DNA of 64,000 nt from Linanthus parryae (GCA_023055425.1 JALGPY010000003.1:18349001-18413000); one strand, 5' to 3'; shown: positions 34,980 through 48,100, counted from the stretch's first letter. Notes: generated from the sequence alone by a model not told the origin. A program made the numbers and translations.

Positions 34980-36104
34980 TACCTGGATTCCAGATGGGAA
35001 TGGCATTTTCACTGTTGCTTCACATATGAGTTTATTTTTAAAACCGATTTGAATGAGTCTCTTGTCTTAAATGATACCAAGAAGCTAGTAAGAATGTCAT
35101 GGGGCCTCAATTGGAATGATTTCTGGAAGCTAAAGTTTCCTCGCAAATTCTTGATCTTGACCTGGAAGTGCTTCCTTGATAAGCTATCAACTTGTTTGTA
35201 TTTCTCCAAAATGTACATTTCTATTCATAATAGATGACATATATGCATGCATTGTTCTAAAATTGTCGATCATCTTTTCCTTCACTGTAAAGCTGCAAAT
35301 GTTCCGTGGTATCTTTTCCCCCATAACATAGCTAATTTTCTCTATATAAAAAATCTTTCTTTCTTCATCAAAATCACAAATGATTCTTGTAAAGCACTAG
35401 TCTTTTGCTGGATAGGAACAATCATGTAGAGTCTTTGGTTTTTTCAGAAACTAAAAAGTTGTTGATGAAAGCTATGATCGTAAGTTAGATAGTCTTGTTT
35501 TTCACACCAAGTCTTTAGTCTCTTCTATTCTCGATGATTGGAAAGATAGATCCTCAAATTAGTTAGGGTTTAGAAGTTATTGTCCCTTTTTCTTTTTTTT
35601 TAAATTAGAAATGTCACAACCTTAAAGTTCATATCACTCCTTTGTCAAGAAGCGCATAGATGGTAGAAAACTGGGATGGATACTGGATTATGATAACAAC
35701 TCTTTTCACTCAACATAAACACACTCTTCTCTCCCAAACCATGCCATGATAGAAGCTCTTACCGAAGGACTCTCCACGGCTCACTCAGGTGGCTACATCC
35801 ATTGCAGCATCAATATCTCTAATAGACTTTTGTTCAATGATTTGCAGACATGGTAGCCGAATCAGGAGAGGAGAAAGTAATAGAATATACATAGGAGGTT
35901 GAGCATGTTGATCATGGATCTTCTGCACAGTAGACATAATCTCTGCTGAATCAGGAGAGGAGAAAGTAGTAGAATATATATAGGAGGTTGAGCATGTTGA
36001 TCATGGATCTTTTCCACAGTAGACATAGTTTCTGTTGCATCTGGACTAATAGCTGCAAGTGGAGTTTTTTCTTATTCTTTTGAGGGCTTTTTTGGTGGTG
36101 GTAC
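34980..36104 (+). pseudogene. LINE ORF2 tail (zf-RVT, RNase H), plus strand
   Basis: WIPDGNGIFTV at about 34985, then FWKLKFPRKFLILTWKCF (35122 onward) and IVDHLFLHCKA (about 35265) form the zinc-binding domain that follows LINE RT. EALTEGLSTAHSGGY (about 35754) resembles the RNase H second-Glu helix. Frameshifts and stops are frequent. A tandem 89-bp duplication (35859-36036) follows, then 3'UTR sequence cut by the Tat element. The 3' continuation is at 50115. Confidence 0.65.
35859..36036 (+). repeat. Two tandem 89-bp copies in a LINE 3' region
   Basis: GAATCAGGAGAGGAGAAAGT starts each copy (35859 and 35948). The second half, GGTTGAGCATGTTGATCATG, is also found once at 54080, so the duplication is specific to this locus. 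Confidence 0.85.
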
Positions 36105-37058
36105 TGTAGACACGCAAAATTTGCGGCCAATTAAATAGTGCCACGTGTCTATTATCGCCTAATTAAGTGGTGGGATCAAATAGCACTTGCTTTCAAATTA
36201 ATGCTACTAAGCATTAATTAATTAATGGTGGACTAAATTGTGAATGAGACCAAACTTATTTGCAAGAAAGGACTGCTTATGGCGATGCCATGTCGCTACA
36301 TGACATGGCTACAAGTCAGCAAATTTGGCCAATCAAGAAGTGCCACTTGTCAAGATGATGTAGCTATCAAGACTAGCAAGGAAGGCCAATTAAATAACGC
36401 CACTTGTCAAATTGATGCAGAAAATAAATAAATAAATAAATATATTTATTTTCTACCTTGGCCAACAAGTCGGCCTATGCCTATATAAAGGGGCAATCCC
36501 CAGGCATAAATCACACACAATTACACACAGTTACATCTTGCAAGAAGGAGAGAGCTCTGAAGATCAAGCTGCTGAAGCCCTGACGAGTTCATCCATCATC
36601 AAGATCATCATCAAGCCCTTCGAAGTTCTTCATCGAGTTCTTCGAAGATCATCATCAAGTTCTTCAAGCCGTTGAAGATCTCCATTCGAGTTCTTCAAGA
36701 CAATCGAAGATCTTCAAGCCGTTCTTCGTGTTCTTCAAGACGTTCATCCGGTTCCTCATCAACATCGAAGATATTCATCCGTTCGATCCAAGATCAAGCC
36801 TCTAAAGCCCTCGCTCGGCGTTCGTGTTCTTCGAGACATTCATCGCGTTCTTCGTCAAAATCGAAGACGCTCATCCGTTCGATCCGAGATCAAGCTGCGA
36901 AGCCCTCGCTCGACGTTTCAGGAGGAGAATCAGGGGATTTAATTTCTGTTTAGAAATTTATTATCAGAGATTGTAATCCACTACATTATTACATCAATAA
37001 ATATATTTGACACCGAATTTCTCGCATTTATTTCCAATTGCATAAATTTGTGTGTACA
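36105..37058 (+). repeat. Tat element 5' LTR
   Basis: It runs from TGTAGACACGCAAAATTTGC to TTTGTGTGTACA. The promoter TATATAAA is at 36482-36489, about 470 bases before the end of the LTR. The R/U5 part is unusually rich in GTTCTTC/GAAGATC words and contains a diverged internal duplication (CATCCGTTCGATC...AAGCCCTCGCTCG, twice). Open frames within it arise from this repeat. Confidence 0.97.
36482..36489 (+). promoter_or_regulatory. LTR TATA box
   Basis: TATATAAA within GCCTATATAAAGGGGCAA; the identical box is at 49533-49540 in the 3' LTR. It is the likely start of the genomic RNA, about 30 bases upstream of ATCACACACAATTAC. Confidence 0.8.
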
Positions 37059-37059
37059 A

Positions 37060-37081
37060 ATTTTGGCACGCCCAGTGGGAC
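37060..37081 (+). promoter_or_regulatory. Tat primer-binding site region
   Basis: TTTTGGCACGCCCAGTGGGA begins within two bases of the LTR end and has the TGG start expected of a tRNA-complementary priming site. I cannot assign the tRNA without a search. Confidence 0.7.
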
Positions 37082-37124
37082 CTCTCTGCCCCTCATCTCT
37101 TCTCCTCAAGTACAAGTGTTCGTG

Positions 37125-40100
37125 ATGTTTCCTACAAAGAACAACGAACTTCCATCTCTCAAGGCTGGAGACGCCAAGTCTTCAACTTCAGAATCAAACT
37201 CCCGAACCCAAATCACTGGTCCAATAACTCGTAGTATGGCTAAGGCCATAAAGAATCTCACAGCTGCAGGGGGCAGTCAAGATGGTTCAGTAGATGTTGC
37301 CTCACAGAAGTCACAGTCACATGTCCCCACCCCTCAGGAGACTTCTGCTGCCAACAAGTCTTGCGAAGAAAGTTGCAAAAGCAACTCTAAATCCGGCACT
37401 AAGAGTAGTAACCATCAACCAACATGTGATCATGATGATGATATTAGCATGCATGTCATGACTACTAGTACGGTTCCCATCGAAGAGCAAGTTGCAAACC
37501 TCACCAAGGGCTTTGACGACTTAAAGAAGATTGTGGAAGAACGTGATGTGCAACTTGCAAAGTTAATAAACAAGCTCGAGAGTCGCGAAGAAGCAAGTCA
37601 GGTGTTCGAACACACCCCTAAGGCTCCGGAAGAAGCGAGAACAACAAACAGCGGGCAAGACGCACGACCTAGTGTACAATTGTCAGCCAATGGTTCCATT
37701 CCTCTCGATCAACTACAAGAGATCATCCTAAACACCATGAGCGGGAAGCCTGGAGTACCGTCAACGTCATCTAAGTCCTACGTTAAGCCTTACACAGAAA
37801 GAATTGAGAGGTTAAGCATGCCAGACGGTTACAATCCTCCTAAGTTCCAACAATTCTCAGGCAAAGGAAACCCTAGGCAACATGTTGCCCACTTCATCGA
37901 GACATGTAACAACGCTGGAACCGATGGAGACCTTCTCGTGAAGCAATTTGTTAGGACCCTTAAAGATGATGCCTTCGACTGGTATGGTCAGCTGGAGCCA
38001 AGGTCCATTGATAGTTGGGGGCAAATGGAGCAGGAATTTCTCAACCGTTTCTACAGCACACGACGGACTGTCAGCATGGTTGAATTGACTAACACTCGCC
38101 AATGGAAAGATGAAAAGGCCATTGACTACATCAATCGCTGGAGGAACTTGAGTTTAAACTGCAAGGATCGTCTTTCCGAAGGTTCAACAATCGAGATGTG
38201 CATCCAAGGCATGCATTGGGGTTTAAGGTATATACTTCAAGGAATCAGGCCAACATCATTCGAGGAACTTGCTACGCGTGCCCACGACATGGAGCTTAGC
38301 ATTGCATCTAACGGGAGCCAAGGACCACCTCCTTTTGACGCGTGGAAAGGAGGACATAGGGAGGACAATCGTAAAGGAGGGAAGTTCACCATCAAATCCA
38401 ACAAAAAGGAGTCCATGGCCGTCACTACGACACCCGTGAAGCTCTCAAGCAAGGCAAAGAATAATAACCCCGACCAAGTTAATTCCACCGCAATGAATTT
38501 AAGGTCTAGACCGACACTCAAGGAGTTGCAGGCGAAGGTATACCCATTTGCCGATAGCGAAGTTCCTACGATGCTCGAGCAATTGATGGAGATGAAGATT
38601 CTTGAACTTCAAGACTCGAAGCGACCCGAAGAAGCCAACAAGGTGAATGATCCCAATTATTGCAAATTCCATCGCTTGCTTGGTCATCCTACGACAAAGT
38701 GCTTCGTTCTGAAGGAAAAGATCATGCAACTTGCAAGAGAAGGGAAGATTGTCTTGGAAGAAGAAGTTGATACAGCAACAACACATATGACCTCCATATC
38801 CCATGAACCCGAGTCGAATGTGTCAGGATCTCAAGAGATAACTTGCGACACTACAACCTTTGAAGACGATGAAGAAGAAGTAGATACACCCTCTTCACCT
38901 GAACACTGCGACAAGACAACTTTCCAAGGCTGCGGCGATGCTGCCCTAGTATTTACCGACGAAGACTTACTACTGGGTCGCAAGAACCATAACCGACCTT
39001 TGTTTATCAGCGGTTATACTCGCGAGCAGAAGGTTAATAGGATCTTTGTAGATGGAGGATCAGCCGTGAACCTCATGCCACTCGCAACATTGAAGGAGTT
39101 GGGGATAACCACTGAAGAACTATCACCTAGTCGTATACTTATCCAGGGATTCAACCAAGGAGGTCAAAGAGCAATGGGGGCGATATCTCTAGATCTCGTC
39201 ACTGGCAATATGGTTTCAAGAGTTTATTTCAGCGTCATCGAAGCAAAGACCTCCTATAAAATTCTTCTCGGACGGCCATGGATCCACGAGAACGGCGTCG
39301 TACCGTCAACACTTCATCAATGCCTAAAATATTGTAGGAATGGTGTAGTGGAGAAAATTGTAGCTGATGAAAATCCTTTCACTGAAGCTGAGTCCTATTT
39401 CGCCGATGCAAAGTTTTACTCTGCGCAAATTATCCTTCGGGAAATTGAACCTGTGAAAACTTATAAACTCACTCCTCATATAGAAAGTGGTTCGTCAAAG
39501 GATGTCAAGAAGCGCGAGGAAGGAAAAGAAGTTGAAGTAGTCGCAAAGAATAGTGAGACAATGTTGGCTGAAGCAAAAGAGACCACGAAAGCTATCCCCG
39601 TCTTGCGCTATAAGGCACGAAAGAGCAAAGACCCGACACTAAAGGATTTAAACTTGCCTCTTACAAGCATGGAAAAGGTTAAAGTTGAATCCACCATCGA
39701 AGGTTTTGTTCGACCAAAAGAAGGCCCAAAGGAGGAACATGGAGAATGGCCATCAAAAAGGACCATAGAAGGTTTTGATCCAAATGCCTACAAGCTTATG
39801 GCAAAAGCTGGATATAAGCCACATGAAGTCCCTTCCGCAGGAACACTTCCTACGGAGGCGTATGAGCCAACTTTGACAACAAAGAATTTAAATCCAAAAG
39901 GACGTGTGATGCCTGTACGTCGCATAGGTTTGGGATACACTCCACCATCTCCCGCAAAAATCTTCATCAAGAAGGCGACTACTCACTACATCACTGAAGA
40001 AAGTGAGCATCCCGCTACTAAAAGAAGTACATCTGTCTTTGATCGCCTTGGAAAAGATGATGCACGACCGTCGGTGTTCGATCGACTGGGAGATCCAAAA

Positions 40101-43100
40101 GTATCAAGCATCCAAGAACCTTCGCGAAAGCCTGTTCATGAAAGGTTGGGTGTACAAAGAAGTGTTCGAATGAAGGCTTGCCAGAAAGATAAGCATAACT
40201 CTTCCGCACCGGCTGATGTCAAAGATATAAAGAGCACGATCCCATCTCGGATGAAAAGGCGCACAATGATTGTCGTTGATGTTTCTATGGGATTAAAAGT
40301 CAAACAACAAACTATCATCGACACTGGGACCCCAACAAAGCTAAAGGAATTCTCTTTTGACGAAGAAAGTGTTGGTTCATCTCTGCACATCACGGTTGTG
40401 GAAGATAAGATACAAGTGGAAGAAGATGCCGAAGAAGCTCCTCCAGAACTTGAGGAAGGCGTAAAATCCACGGTGGATGAGCTGAAAGAAGTCAACTTGG
40501 GGACGACGGAAGATCCACGACCAACCTATGTAAGCGCCCTACTCACTCCGGAAGAAGAGAAATTGTGTGTTAGTCTCTTAAAGGAGTACAAGGACGTCTT
40601 TGCTTGGAGCTATAAAGAAATGCCTGGACTAGACCCGAGGGTGGCCGTACATCAATTAGCAGTCAAGCATGGCTCTAGACCTGTTAAACAAGCTCAAAGG
40701 CGCTTTCGACCGGAGCTCATCCCTAAAATAGAAGAAGAGGTGAACAAGTTGATCGAAGCAGGATTCGTTCGAGAAGTCAAGTACCCGACATGGATATCAA
40801 GCATAGTCCCCGTCAAAAAGAAGAATGGGCAAACAAGGGTTTGTGTCGACTTCCGAGATCTCAATGGCGCATGTCCCAAAGACGACTTTCCACTGCCCAT
40901 AACCGAACTCATGGTGGATGCAACCACAGGCCACGAGGCATTATCATTTATGGACGGATCTTCGGGATACAATCAAATTCGCATGGCCCCAAAGGATGAG
41001 GAATTGACAGCATTTCGCACACCCAAAGGGATTTACTGTTATAAGGTGATGCCATTTGGTCTAAAGAATGCTGGAGCGACGTATCAAAGAGCCATGCAGA
41101 AGATTTTCGATGACATGCTCCACAAAAACGTTGAATGCTACGTTGATGACCTAGTGGTCAAGACAAGGGAAAGGAAAGATCATCTTCAGGATTTGAAGAG
41201 TGTTTTTGATCGACTTCGACGTTATCAATTGAAGATGAACCCGTTGAAATGTGCATTTGGTGTCACCTCCGGAAAGTTTCTCGGTTTCATTGTTCGCCAT
41301 CGGGGAATTGAAATTGATCAGGCCAAAATTGAAGCTATTCTTAAGATGCCGGAGCCTCGAACCATCCACGACCTTAAAAGTCTCCAAGGGAGACTTGCAT
41401 ACCTCCGGCGTTTCATTTCCAACTTAGCTGGGAGATGTCAACCATTCAATCGGCTCATGAAGAAGGGTGTACCGTTCGAGTGGGATGATGCTTGCAGAAA
41501 TGCTTTCAATAGTATCAAGGCTTACTTGATGAAGCCTCCTGTGTTGGCAACCCCTATCCCAGGAAAGCCTTTGATCCTATACATTACAGCTCAAGAACGA
41601 TCCGTTGGAGCCTTACTTGCCCAGGAGAATGCCGAAGGGAAAGAGAACGCTTTGTACTACCTCAGTAGAATGATGACTCAATGCGAACTCAACTATTCTC
41701 CAATAGAAAAGATGTGTTTGGCCTTAGTATACGCAATTCAAAAGCTGCGGCATTACTTTCAAGCTCACACGGTGCATCTCGTCTCCAAAGCGAACCCGGT
41801 TAAGCACATAATGTCAAAACTGGTTTTGTCCGATCGGCTCGCGAGATGGTCTCTACTACTGCAGGAATTCGAGATTATCTATGTTCCACAAAAGGCCATC
41901 AAAGGGCAAGCCTCAGCAGACTTTCTAGCGGACCATCCGATACCAGCCGAATGGGAGTTATCGGAAGATCTTCCTGACGAAGATATATTCTTTGTCGAGG
42001 AAAGCAAGCCATGGAAGATGTACTTTGATGGGGCATCTCATCGCAATGGAGCGGGGGCAGGAGTGGTATATGTTTCTCCTGAAGGCGACGTCCTCCCATA
42101 CGCCTTCACCTTAACACAAAACTGCTCGAACAATGAAGCCGAGTACCAAGCGCTCATATTGGGACTTGAGATGGCTATTGAAGCAAAGCACCACAAACTT
42201 CATGTGTATGGAGACTCCCAGCTAATCATCAACCAGCTCCTCGGAGTTTATGAGGTTAAGAAAGCGGAATTATTACCTTTCTACAACTATGCCACTCGAA
42301 TGATAGCATGGCTCGGAGAGGTAGTTCTACACCATTTGCCAAGAAGAGAGAATAACCAAGCTGACGCACTAGCCAAACTCGCGTCCAACTTGACACTTCC
42401 GGATGCCGAAACTAGGGTCCCTATATGTCAAAAGTGGGTGGTTCCTCCATTATTTGATGATGACTTTCAAATCGACCAAGATTCTAATGTGGTCTCGGTC
42501 CTAGAGATTGAGGAAGAAGATTGGCGCACACCTCTAATCGAGTTTCTAAAGGAAGGAAAATTGCCCGATGATCCGCGTAGAAAGGCAGACATAAAACGTC
42601 GCGCTGCACGCTTTATATTCTATAATGATACTCTCTATCGGCGCTCGTTCGAAGGAGTTTTCTTGCGATGCTTGGGAGAAACTGAAGCCATGCAAGCCGT
42701 CGAGGAAGCTCACTCGGGAATATGTGGGGCACATCAATCAGGACCTAAACTCCACTTTCGAATCAAGAGGATGGGGTATTATTGGCCAACCATGGTTAAG
42801 GATTGCATGGATTATGCCAAGAGATGTCAACCGTGTCAATTCCATGCAAACTTTATTCATCAGGCACCCGAGGCTCTTCATCCCACCGTCGCGTCTTGGC
42901 CTTTTGAGGCGTGGGGACTTGATGCTATATGACCCTTAACGAAATCATCGGGTGGACACTTGTACATACTTGCCGCGACGGATTACTTCTCTAAGTGGGC
43001 TGAAGCTGTTCCATTGAAGGAGGTTAAGAAAGAAACGGTTGTGCAATTCATCCGCAACAACATCATCTACCGCTACGGCGTGCCTCGTTACATCATCACG

Positions 43101-43766
43101 GATAACGGGAAGCCTTTTGAGAATAGCCTAATGAGAAACCTAGGTGAACAATTCGGCTTTAAGCAGCATAACTCCTCCATGTACAATGCTCCAGCAAACG
43201 GTCTCGCCGAAGCATTCAACAAGACCCTTGGCAACTTGTTAAAGAAAGTGGTCTCTAAGTCCAAGCGAGATTGGCATGAAAGAATCGGAGAAGCTCTTTG
43301 GGCATATCGTACGACCTTTCGCACAGCTACACAGGCTACTCCTTATGCCTTGGTGTATGGAGTCGAAGCGGTTCTACCTCTCGAGCGTCAAATTCCTTCA
43401 CTTAGGATTGCAATTCAAGAAGATCTCACTCAAGAGGAAAATGCACGCTTGCGCCTTGAAGAGTTAGAAGCACTCGATGAGAAGCGGCTCGAAGCACAAC
43501 AACGCTTGGAATGTTATCAAGCTCGTATGTCGAAAGCATTTAACAAGAAAGTCCGAGTACGATCCTTTCAACAAGGGGACTTGGTACTTGCAGTAAGAAG
43601 ACCCATCATCACCACTCATCGGACCGGGAACAAGTTTACTTCCAAGTGGGATGGTCCATATGTGGTACAAGAAGTTTACACTAATGGTGCTTACAAGATC
43701 GTTGCAAAAGATGGCTTAAGAATTGGTCCCATAAACGGGAAATTCTTGAAGCGTTATTATCCTTGA
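37125..43766 (+). pseudogene. Tat gag-pol polyprotein with one internal stop
   Basis: One frame of about 2,214 codons, interrupted only by TGA at 42930-42932. The frame is open from 37038, but that start is a TTG inside the LTR; the first ATG is 37125. Domains in order: gag capsid (about 37800-38320, WYGQLEPRSIDSWGQMEQEF), a zinc knuckle-like CKFHRLLGHPTTKC (about 38660-38705), aspartic protease with DGGSAVNLMP (about 39050), three FDRLG/ERLG repeats (40030-40150), RT (about 40690-41290; YVDD at 41139-41150), RNase H (41480-41900), archaeal-type RNase H (42010-42400; YFDGASHRNGAG and QADALAKLAS), and integrase with an HHCC zinc domain (42670-42845), catalytic core (42900-43350; ITDNGKPF) and chromatin-end domain to RYYP. 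The stop falls at the position normally held by a Gly just before the first integrase Asp block, so RT products could form but integrase would not. Confidence 0.95.
42930..42932 (+). other. In-frame TGA inside integrase
   Basis: The frame before (WGLDAI) and after (GGHLYILAATDYFSKWAEA) is continuous with the integrase fold and no base is missing. It is the sole lesion seen in gag-pol. Single-base nonsense is most likely; programmed readthrough is not known to me at this site. Confidence 0.9.
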
Positions 43767-43775
43767 AGACCTGCA

Positions 43776-43965
43776 TGATCGCTCCTTTAGTACGAGCATA
43801 AACTGCTTTACTGCTCCTTTGGTACGAGCATAAACTGCTTCACAGCTCTGGCACGAGCATAAACCGCACTACCGCTCCTTTAGTACGAGCATAAACTGCT
43901 TTACAGCTCCTAAGGCATGAGCATAAACCGCTTCCCTACTCCTTGCACACAAGAGTATAAACTGT
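43776..43965 (+). repeat. Tandem repeat, unit about 40 bp, five copies
   Basis: GCTCCTTTAGTACGAGCATA followed by AACTGCTT recurs about every 40 bases, starting 10 bases after the gag-pol stop. The last copies are more diverged. It lies in the 3' untranslated region of the element. Confidence 0.85.
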
Positions 43966-44294
43966 GAACGCACACCAATTGAACTACGTTCGACTTGATC
44001 CTCAAAAGGGTACGTAGGCAACTTAAGGCATTGCCTTGAGTGCAGTCGTAAACAAAAAAAAAACTCGTTTCCTCCTCAAAGTATCAGTTCGAGAAAGATC
44101 GAGTATGCCATCCATGATCGACTCTTATCCTTTGTTGATGCTTGAATTGATTTTGAAAGGGGTGTCCCGAAGAGATCAGCAAGTTACGGGACTAGGGTAG
44201 GCATTGGCAGTGTTGTCGCACTTGAATTTCCTCCTCAATTAGTAATGATGAGATCCCCAAGGCCATGAAGCAAGGAATCGATAAGTCACCATCA

Positions 44295-45165
44295 AAAGGA
44301 AACACTTCGACGGAAGTGTGTGATGCCTCTGAACGGTATGTGCAACGCTTAATTAAAAGTGTGCGGTGCCTCTGAACTCGTAGATGCAACACTTACTTTC
44401 AAGGAAAGAGCGTGCGATGTCTCTGGGCTGTAAGAGCGACATCTCTTTCAAGGAAAGGATGCGCAATGCCTTTGAATGTTGGAAGCAACACTTCTTTCAA
44501 GGAAAGAGCGTGCAATGTCTCTGGACTGTAAGAGCGACATCTCTTTCAAGGAAAGGATGCGCAATGCCTCTGAATGTTGGAAGCAACACTTCTTTCAGGG
44601 AAAGAGCGTGCGATGTCTCTGGACTGTAAGAGCGACATCTATTTCAAGGAAAGGATGCGCAATGCCTCTGAACTCGTAGATGCAACACTTCTTTCAAGGA
44701 AAGAGCGTGCGATGTCTCTGGACTGTAAGAGCGACATCTCTTTCAAGGAAAGGATGCGCAATGCCTCTGAATGTTGGAAGCAACACTTCTTTCAAGGAAA
44801 GAGCGTGCAATGTCTCTGGACTGTAAGAGCGACATCTCTTTCAAGGAAAGGATGCGCAATGCCTCTGAATGTTGGAAGCAACACTTCTTTCAGGGAAAGA
44901 GCGTGCAATGTCTCTGGACTGTAAGAGCGACATCTCTTTCAAGGAAAGGATGCGCAATGCCTCTGAATCGTGGAAGCAACACTTCTTTCGGGGAAAGAGT
45001 GTGCAATATCTCTGAACTGCAAAAGTGATATCTCTTTCAAGAGAAAGGATGTGCAATGCCTCCGAATCATAAAACGACACTTAGTTAAAAGTGTGTTGTT
45101 CCTCTGAATGAATGAAAGGCAACACTTAGTTAAAAGTGTGCAATGATGTCTCTGAGTACGTAAAA
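44295..45165 (+). repeat. 49/98-bp higher-order tandem array in the Tat 3' region
   Basis: GAGCGTGC-type anchors occur at 44408, 44506, 44604, 44703, 44801, 44899 and 44997, a 98-bp period. Each 98-bp unit is a dimer of two diverged 49-bp halves (both start CAAGGAAAG, carry ATGYCTCTG and end in CTTT). Single, more diverged monomers lie on both margins. The frames open through it (44384-45028) are products of the repeat, since 98 is not a multiple of three. Confidence 0.92.
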
Positions 45166-48100
45166 GAAGCCTAGACATCCGTGTTGATCCCTTGGTGGCA
45201 GGATTTTCATTCAACAGATAGAGCTCGCGCCTACAACCTTCGCATTGAATTCCAAGTGCGTGGGTGGAGGGAAAACCTGACAGAACAAAAAAAGAAAACA
45301 CACAATTAGCAATAGTCCGCAAAGGATGGAAAGTTAACAAGCATACTCAGCGTGCAGAGGTATGAGCAAAGATAATTTCTTACTGAAATCACTTAGCAGA
45401 GACATGATATAAAATTAATAAAAGTTAGGCTATGTGAACAGACGCATTGCTTCCAACTTGGAAGGTTACAGGGGAGCCAAATGGTTGGTTGATGGTTATC
45501 ACCAACTATAATTCTATTATCACCGTTTTTTTTTTTTTTGCACTTGGCTTCTGAGAGGGGGTAGTTGTCCTTTTCCTAATTCTGTGGCCAAATAGGATCA
45601 CCAAAGAAAGCTAGATCTCTATGTTCATTAATCAATATCAAAGACGGGAGGTCAGAGTATAACATGAATTGGTTTAGCTATTATTGCAAGGAAATTATGC
45701 ATGTTCCAATTTTAAGGACTCCTTAGCTAATGGTTTTTAGCAAGTTGGCTCCAGACCTCCGGTGTGCATTCCTACATTCCCACAAACAGAGAGCAACGCC
45801 AATTAAATTAAGGCTGCTAGTGTTATTTAGCCTATTTCACAACTGGTGAGGTAGCTCGGGTATTTGAGTGTAGAGAAAAGAGCAACAGCAAGCTGAGCTT
45901 AGTAAAATTTAAATTGCTATAGTGACATGAATAACAGTTAAGAATCACTCAACGCCATATATCGTTCACAGCGGCGGGCTGAAACTTGAACAAAAAAAAA
46001 AAAAAAAAAAAAAAAGAAGGGAAAAAAAAAGAAAAAACAATACTCCTATTAAACTGTTGATCGGAGAAAAGACGATGGGTGTAGAGTACCTGCTCGAATT
46101 CATTGATGAAGCTGGTTTGTTCATCATATCGCCAATTTGATGAGCATGCATATTGTATGGCCTTGGTCAGCCAGTAATGGCGAACGGTGGCGAAGAAAGC
46201 AGTTAATAGGTGCTGAACGGAAGACGAATTCGCGCAAGGGAGATCGCAACGTGAGAACTGGTGATCGCAACTAGGGGCCGAATCATCTCGCCTATTCGTC
46301 AAGAGAGATCAAGAATGGCTTGATTTGACGGTTAATGAAATAATAAAGCAGCGACAACAACAAGGCAGGAGGCCATAGTCACTATTGCAGGTTGAAGAAA
46401 ACAAAACACCGATCTAGATGCCGATTAGAAAGATTAGCGTATTAGCAACTAGAACACATCAGCACAGGTAATCGGGCCAAAGAGAACTTCGCGTGGGAAA
46501 GCAAACCCACAATGTGTCGGGTTCACAGCCGAAAGCTTCCTTGTTTCACCCAAACGAGCAAGCAGAGTAGCGTGGAAGAATCAAACGAGCAGCAGCACTC
46601 TAACGGTAGCCAACGAAGCTGGAATAGCGTGGAAAGCGACAGCAGCCGCTGAAGCAAACTGTGCCCGGCCTGTTAATTATCCAGCAATGGCCATGGCCTG
46701 ATGATTGGAAGAATAAAAAACAGCCACATACAATGCCAGTGAGGGAAACACAGCAGCAGCAGCGGGGCGGCTAGCTCTTCTCCATGCCGATCAAGTCAAC
46801 GTCGATCCGCTCCATTCGTCTCTTCACGGCTCTAATGCGAGTGTGACCATGGTAGGAGCTGGCTGAACAAGAGGAAAAATCCAATGTCTAGCCGGAGTGC
46901 ATCTTGGATGCACAATGGCCACAAAGTAAAGAAGCACACCTATGATGATGGGCCAAAATTAAGAGAAACAACTTGAATATAAGATGAGGTACCATCTTAG
47001 ATGGCTGATAGGAGATCTAGCCCTCTCATCACAGTGAAGGATCTGCAAGAAAAAAAAGAAGGAAAAGAAAATCAGAGTATGCAATAAAAAGGAATAAACA
47101 GGAAGAAATAACCTTAAGAACGACAATAGTAGCAGTACTCTAGCAGTACTCTAGCAGTAGCAGCGGCAGATACGGTAGAGGTGTTAGTCGGTATTGAAGC
47201 ACGGCAAATCATGATCGGACTTTCACTTCTGCAAGATTAAAAAAAAGACAAGACAAAGCAGCCAAGTATAAAGCAGAATCATGGATTAGTAACATTCAAA
47301 ACACCTAGTTATATATGTGCAGGCATCTCCTAAAAAAAGAGAGGATATCACAAAAAGAAAAGAAAAAAAAAAAAGATCAAACAAGAAAGCACGTTTAACT
47401 TTCCCGTGTATACCTGTGTGTATGAGGAAAATTTTCCGCAGCTGGAGCAACCCTGCAGTGGCAGAGGAGCTTAGTCTCTCGCTCAAGTTGATGAGCTTGA
47501 AATTGAGGCATGATCCCTTAAAACAGAGTCTGTTCGCAAGCCCGAATTGAAGAAACATCTTGGTGCGCACATGAGATCAAGAAACAATCCAGTGAGCTCC
47601 GCCACAAATAAAGTGACTTGCCACGGCAGTAACAATAGATTGAAAAGTGGCGGCGAATCTGGGCAAGGGCATATTAAAAACTGCGGTGAAAATAGCTATG
47701 AAGGTCACTGTAGCAAAAAAAAAAAGGTGATCCGAAAATTGAGATTGCAGTTGAGGGGTTGACGTCTTTTGCAAACCGTAGTAGGCGAAAGAAACAACAA
47801 CCAGGCAGCGGCAAACTGGACATATGTTCTTCTTCTAGAGGACGGTAGCTTCGTGCCCTGAACACGAAAGAGCAGTGACTTTGTCGCTTCAACCCTGACG
47901 AATACATGCAAAAGTCGCTCGGCTGCTTATGAATATGCAAGCTCAATACATGCAAAAGTCTATCGAATCATGCGCAGTACGAACCCTTGCATATCAATGA
48001 TTAATGGTATGTGCACATGTTAGTGCAAAAGTTTCTAAGGAATGCATGCATCCATGAAACAATCTGACCTATAACGTGAGAGAAAAACAAAGGATGAAAC

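Noticed and set aside
36672..36953. Ser/Arg-rich frames in both LTRs
   Set aside because: They are LTR R/U5 sequence rich in GTTCTTC words, downstream of the TATA box; no coding role is expected.
37038..37124. Extended gag-pol start inside the LTR
   Set aside because: The open frame begins at TTG within the LTR and primer-binding site; the first ATG is 37125.
44384..45028. Repetitive open frames in the 98-bp array
   Set aside because: They follow from the repeat, appear in shifted overlapping versions on both strands and have no domain.
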